This document shows, in pieces, positions 61,738-64,000 of a DNA stretch of 64,000 nucleotides; within the stretch, counting starts at the first letter, position 1, and every line of letters starts with the position of its first letter. The notes beneath the pieces were generated by a model, which did not search any database, was not told the DNA's origin, and saw only the letters and a program-made list of their open reading frames with translations. The translations under genes were made by a program, and so were the position numbers. Source of the stretch: Halarchaeum rubridurum (GTDB lineage: Archaea; Halobacteriota; Halobacteria; Halobacteriales; Halobacteriaceae). Location of the stretch: assembly GCF_014647115.1 (NCBI RefSeq), contig NZ_BMOO01000004.1, positions 186,001-250,000 on the forward strand, written 5' to 3'.

Positions 61738-63999
61738 TCAGTCGTCACCCTCCGCGGGCGCGGATTCCTCGAGCGTCCACGACTCGCCGTGCTCGGAGAG
61801 GTTCGTCGGCGGTTCGCGTTCCCCGATGAACTCCTCGAGCTCGGCCTCGCTCTCGAACTCGGATTCGAGGACGCGGTCGGCGATGCTGTCGACGTCGATG
61901 TCGGCCTCCTCGTCGGAGGCGACGCGGATCGGGCTGGTGCCGTCCTCCCCGAACTCGAACTGAACGATGGTGTCCGAGGTGTCCCGGACCGTGCCGTCGT
62001 ACTGCGTTTCGAGTTCGCTGAGGGCGTTGATCAGCCGCCGCTGGAGGTAGCCGGACTTGGAGGTCCGGACCGCCGTGTCGACGAGGCCCTCACGGCCGCC
62101 CATCGCGTGGAAGAAGAACTCCTTCGGGTTCAGCCCCGAGGTGTAGGAGGACTCCACGAAGCCGTGGGCCTCCGCGGAGAGGTCGTTCGGCTTGTAGTGG
62201 CTGAGCGTGCGGTCCTCGTAGCCGCGGTTGATACGCTCGCCGCGCACGGCCTGCTGGCCGACGCAGCCCGCCATCTGCGTGAGGTTCAGCATCGAGCCAC
62301 GCGCCCCGGACTCGGCCATGACGACCGCGGGGTTCGTGTCCTCGAAGTGGTCGCCCGCGATGTCGCCGGCGGAGTCGCGGGCCTTCCCGAGCGTCTGCAT
62401 GATCTTCATCTCGAGGGTCTCGTCGACCGTCCGGCCGGGCAGGCTCTCCAGGTCGCCGGCCTCGTAGGAGTCGATGAGCTCCTCGACGCGCTCGTAGGCG
62501 TTGTCGATGGCGTCGTCGATGCGCTCCTGGGCCTCCGCCGAGATGGACTCGTCGTCGATCCCGATGGAGAAACCGAAGTGCATGATGGCGCGCATCGCCA
62601 GCGCCGCGACCTCGTTGATGAAGATGCGGGCGCGCGTCGCGCCGTACACCTTCATGATGGTGTCGACGATGTCGCTGCCGAACTCGCCGACGCCGTCCTC
62701 GTCGATGGTCCCCTCGATGAGCTGGCCGTCCTCGATGACGACGTCCTCGCCCGTGCTCGACTTGAACTCGAGGTTGAGGTCGTCGGGGAGGAGCTCACTG
62801 AACAGCGTGTAGCCGGTCCAGTACTCCGCGCCGTCGTCGTCGACGCCGTCCGCGGGCGGGAGTTCGTCGATCCGGGTCTGACGCAGCAGGTCGAGCGCCT
62901 GTGTCTCGTTGAACCGCGGGTTGTCGTGCGTCAGGAGGTACATCCCGGAGATGTGGTCCTGAATCGCGCCGATGATGTTCTCACCGAAGCGCGGGCTCAG
63001 AATCTGCTCCTGCACGCGCATCAGGACGCGGGCTTCCGCGCGGGCCTCCTCGTTCTGGAGGGCGTGCATGTTCATCTCGTCGCCGTCGAAGTCGGCGTTG
63101 TACGGCGGACAGACGACGGTGTTCAGCCGGAAGGTCTTGTACGGCATCACGACGACCTCGTGGGCCATGATGGACATCCGGTGGAGCGACGGCTGGCGGT
63201 TGAAGATCACGATGTCGCCGTCGATGAGGTGGCGCTGGACCTCCCAGCCCGTCTCGATGCGCTCGGCGAGCTCTTCACAGACCTTCTCGGTGACGCGCAC
63301 GCGACGCCCGTCCGGTCGCTTCACGTAGTTCGCGCCGGGGTGGCCCTCGGGGCCGTTGCGGACGTACTGGCGCGCGCGCTCGATGTTCTGCTCGTTGACG
63401 ACCATCGTCTGCGTCATCTCGCGCGCGACGCGCTCGGGGACGCCGACCTCGTTCAGGGAGAGGGTCGGGTCCGGGCTGATGACGGTCCGGGCGGAGAAGT
63501 TCACGCGCTTCCCGGAGAGCGACCCGCGGAAGCGACCCTCCTTGCCCTTCAGACGCTGGGAGAGTGTCTTCAGGGGCCGGCCGGAGCGGTGGCGCGCCGG
63601 CGGCGTCCCCGAAATCTCGTTGTCCATGAACGTCGTGACGTGGTACTGGAGGAGCTCCCAGAGGTCCTCGATGATCAGCTGTGGCGCACCCGCCTCGCGG
63701 TTCTCCATGAACCGCTGGTTGATGCGGATGATGTCCACGAGCTTGTGCGTGAGGTCGTCCTCGCTGCGCTGACCGTTGTCCAGCGTGATGGAGGGACGCG
63801 CCGTGACGGGCGGCACCGGGAGGACGGTGAGAATCATCCACTCGGGGCGAGACTTCTCCGAGTCGACGCCGAGCACTTCGAGGTCGTCGCCCGGGATGTC
63901 CTCGAACCAGTCCCGGATGTCGCTCGGCATCAGCTTGTTCATGTCCTCCGTCGTCAGCTCCGCGCCGATGGCCTTCTCGATGGCCTTGCGGTCGTCCTC
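61738..63999 (-). CDS. rpoA1: RNA polymerase subunit A', 5' part beyond window
   Basis: The frame is open to the right edge, so the N-terminal ~220 residues are absent. Visible signatures: FSARTVISPDP, the RQPSLHRMSIMAHEV block, the catalytic Mg motif NADFDGDEMNMH and the bridge-helix-side HAMGGREGLVDTAVRTSKSGYLQRRL near the C terminus. This is the normal archaeal A' arrangement. The gene is complete at its 3' end only; about 754 residues are seen. Confidence 0.95.
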   Translation of the reverse strand, partial: EDDRKAIEKAIGAELTTEDMNKLMPSDIRDWFEDIPGDDLEVLGVDSEKSRPEWMILTVLPVPPVTARPSITLDNGQRSEDDLTHKLVDIIRINQRFMENREAGAPQLIIEDLWELLQYHVTTFMDNEISGTPPARHRSGRPLKTLSQRLKGKEGRFRGSLSGKRVNFSARTVISPDPTLSLNEVGVPERVAREMTQTMVVNEQNIERARQYVRNGPEGHPGANYVKRPDGRRVRVTEKVCEELAERIETGWEVQRHLIDGDIVIFNRQPSLHRMSIMAHEVVVMPYKTFRLNTVVCPPYNADFDGDEMNMHALQNEEARAEARVLMRVQEQILSPRFGENIIGAIQDHISGMYLLTHDNPRFNETQALDLLRQTRIDELPPADGVDDDGAEYWTGYTLFSELLPDDLNLEFKSSTGEDVVIEDGQLIEGTIDEDGVGEFGSDIVDTIMKVYGATRARIFINEVAALAMRAIMHFGFSIGIDDESISAEAQERIDDAIDNAYERVEELIDSYEAGDLESLPGRTVDETLEMKIMQTLGKARDSAGDIAGDHFEDTNPAVVMAESGARGSMLNLTQMAGCVGQQAVRGERINRGYEDRTLSHYKPNDLSAEAHGFVESSYTSGLNPKEFFFHAMGGREGLVDTAVRTSKSGYLQRRLINALSELETQYDGTVRDTSDTIVQFEFGEDGTSPIRVASDEEADIDVDSIADRVLESEFESEAELEEFIGEREPPTNLSEHGESWTLEESAPAEGDD

Positions 64000-64000
64000 G

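Overview
The window is haloarchaeal chromosome (class Halobacteria). GC content is high, proteins are strongly acidic, and starts are often leaderless or joined by ATGA/GTGA overlaps. The gene set is archaeal: EF-1alpha and EF-2, split RNA polymerase A'/A'', class I CCA-adding enzyme, a fused-doublet histone, SepF, a geranylgeranyl-reductase-family protein, FAU-1 and the archaeal folate/riboflavin enzymes MptD and ArfB. The genus cannot be fixed from this sequence alone.

Region 1 (1-656) is the end of a host membrane-protein gene plus a tiny acidic ORF. Region 2 (657-16211) is an integrated provirus of about 15.5 kb. It is bounded by a 17-bp direct repeat whose right copy is the 3' end of an intron-containing tRNA(CAT) gene. 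Its content points to a temperate pleolipovirus of the SNJ2/betapleolipovirus type. There is a left-end integrase operon of three overlapping genes (PadR-like regulator, small ORF, tyrosine integrase). The early genes are winged-helix proteins. The structural operon comprises a multi-TM membrane protein, a large spike with signal peptide and C-terminal anchor, further membrane proteins and a VP8-like NTPase. The right arm is a chain of five overlapping small DNA-binding or zinc-finger genes. Between the early and structural modules sits a lower-GC cargo island: a Fic/Doc-like protein lacking the catalytic histidine, an N4/N6 DNA methyltransferase, a MORC/MutL-type GHKL ATPase and a second, catalytic-domain-only tyrosine recombinase. 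The ATPase plus methyltransferase pair is the best candidate for an undescribed defence or modification system.

Region 3 (16300-34600) is host core: tRNA-Asn, cca, an HDAC-type deacetylase overlapping a histone gene, a multi-OB-fold RPA, tRNA-Arg followed by hairpins and an eleven-copy 26-bp tandem repeat, HtpX, an Azf-like dehydrogenase, MptD, ArfB, a UvrD/Rep helicase, riboflavin synthase, a PrsW protease and FAU-1.

Region 4 (34440-35900) is a decayed patch. It holds five dispersed copies of a ~20-bp motif, an 11-bp tandem repeat and the amputated C-terminal winged helix of an Orc1/Cdc6 initiator. Region 5 (35900-50970) has glucokinase, UspA, an SDR, UvrA, an HNH endonuclease behind a 105-bp-spaced direct duplication, LUD, a geranylgeranyl-reductase-family protein, YgfZ, SepF, a PUA protein, an RNase R-like enzyme and several haloarchaeal DUF proteins.

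Region 6 (51000-64000) is the archaeal str/RNA-polymerase cluster on the minus strand. In transcription order it reads rpoA1, rpoA2, nusA, a MscS channel, rpsL, rpsG, fusA, ACT-domain gene, hom, tuf, rpsJ, then tRNA-Ala. A plus-strand HExxH protein is interposed between rpsG and fusA.
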